In this document: one piece after another, positions 44,617 through 44,625 of the stretch
How the letters are laid out: each line of letters begins with the position of its first letter
Position numbering within the stretch: position 1 is the stretch's first letter
NCBI RefSeq assembly: GCF_000171615.1
Contig: NZ_ABFU01000009.1
Span: forward strand, 1-44,625
Reading direction: 5' to 3'
DNA: 44,625 nucleotides
DNA from: Bacillus coahuilensis m4-4
GTDB taxonomy: Bacteria; Bacillota; Bacilli; Bacillales; Bacillaceae_K
Made by a program: the position numbers and the translations under genes
The notes under the pieces: generated by a model
The model's input: only the letters and a program-made list of their open reading frames with translations
What the model was told of the DNA's origin: nothing
Databases searched by the model: none

Positions 44617-44625
44617 TAATAATCA

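Overview
The window looks like chromosomal DNA of a low-GC member of the Bacillaceae (Bacillus, Halobacillus or Pontibacillus type). Evidence: strong GGAGG ribosome binding sites, frequent GTG/TTG starts, a bacillithiol deacetylase (BshB2), Ktr-type K+ uptake, a Na+/H+ antiporter, BirA-controlled bioY, cre-like sites, and paired CBO0543-type membrane proteins. No rRNA or tRNA genes and no prophage were seen. The genus cannot be fixed from sequence alone.

Layout. 1-687: a 52-bp tandem repeat array and a degenerate C-rich tail. 688-3073: nucleotide-sugar epimerase and Ktr potassium channel subunit. 3122-6433 (minus): GntR regulator, ABC ATPase and large permease operon. 6828-9846: an ImmA/IrrE-like small peptidase, two CBO0543-type membrane proteins, a DUF1906 protein and an SGNH hydrolase. 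9891-14901: FAD/Rieske oxidoreductase, beta-phosphoglucomutase, bioY with a BirA operator, and a GH13 alpha-glucosidase with cre/LacI-type sites. 15107-21746: secreted protein, cupin/HD-GYP protein, topB, cation/proton antiporter, AlkD-like glycosylase. 21829-25882: lactate permease and the threonine-to-glycine operon (kbl plus SDR threonine dehydrogenase). 26012-31243: GGDEF/EAL protein, YjiH-type membrane protein and diguanylate cyclase. 31433-34276: two oligopeptide-type ABC permeases and a Cof-type HAD phosphatase. 34584-38558 (minus): an ABC exporter operon with a TetR regulator, split by a TnpB-only IS605-type element. 38896-41297: fructokinase and sucrose-6-phosphate hydrolase. 41612-44424 (minus): a lytic transglycosylase/SH3/cell-wall-binding protein and bshB2.

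How the genes work together. The carbon genes cover sucrose (fructokinase and GH32), alpha-glucosides (GH13, beta-PGM), lactate uptake, and threonine breakdown to glycine and acetyl-CoA. Three proteins between 15.6 and 31.2 kb make or degrade c-di-GMP. Ion homeostasis is served by Ktr and an RCK-containing antiporter.

Two window-wide patterns stand out. First, five intergenic regions hold short arrays of a GC-rich core repeated every 20-21 or 42 bp, and the first 560 bases hold a 52-bp array; all these periods are close to whole multiples of the DNA helical repeat (about 10.5 bp). Three of the five short arrays lie between converging genes. Second, ten genes carry twelve single-base frameshifts, nearly all in short homopolymers, with both sides of each break still conserved. 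This points to sequencing indels more than real decay. The most system-like module is the TnpB element, which carries a divergent 50-residue ribbon-helix-helix protein and a palindrome between the two genes.
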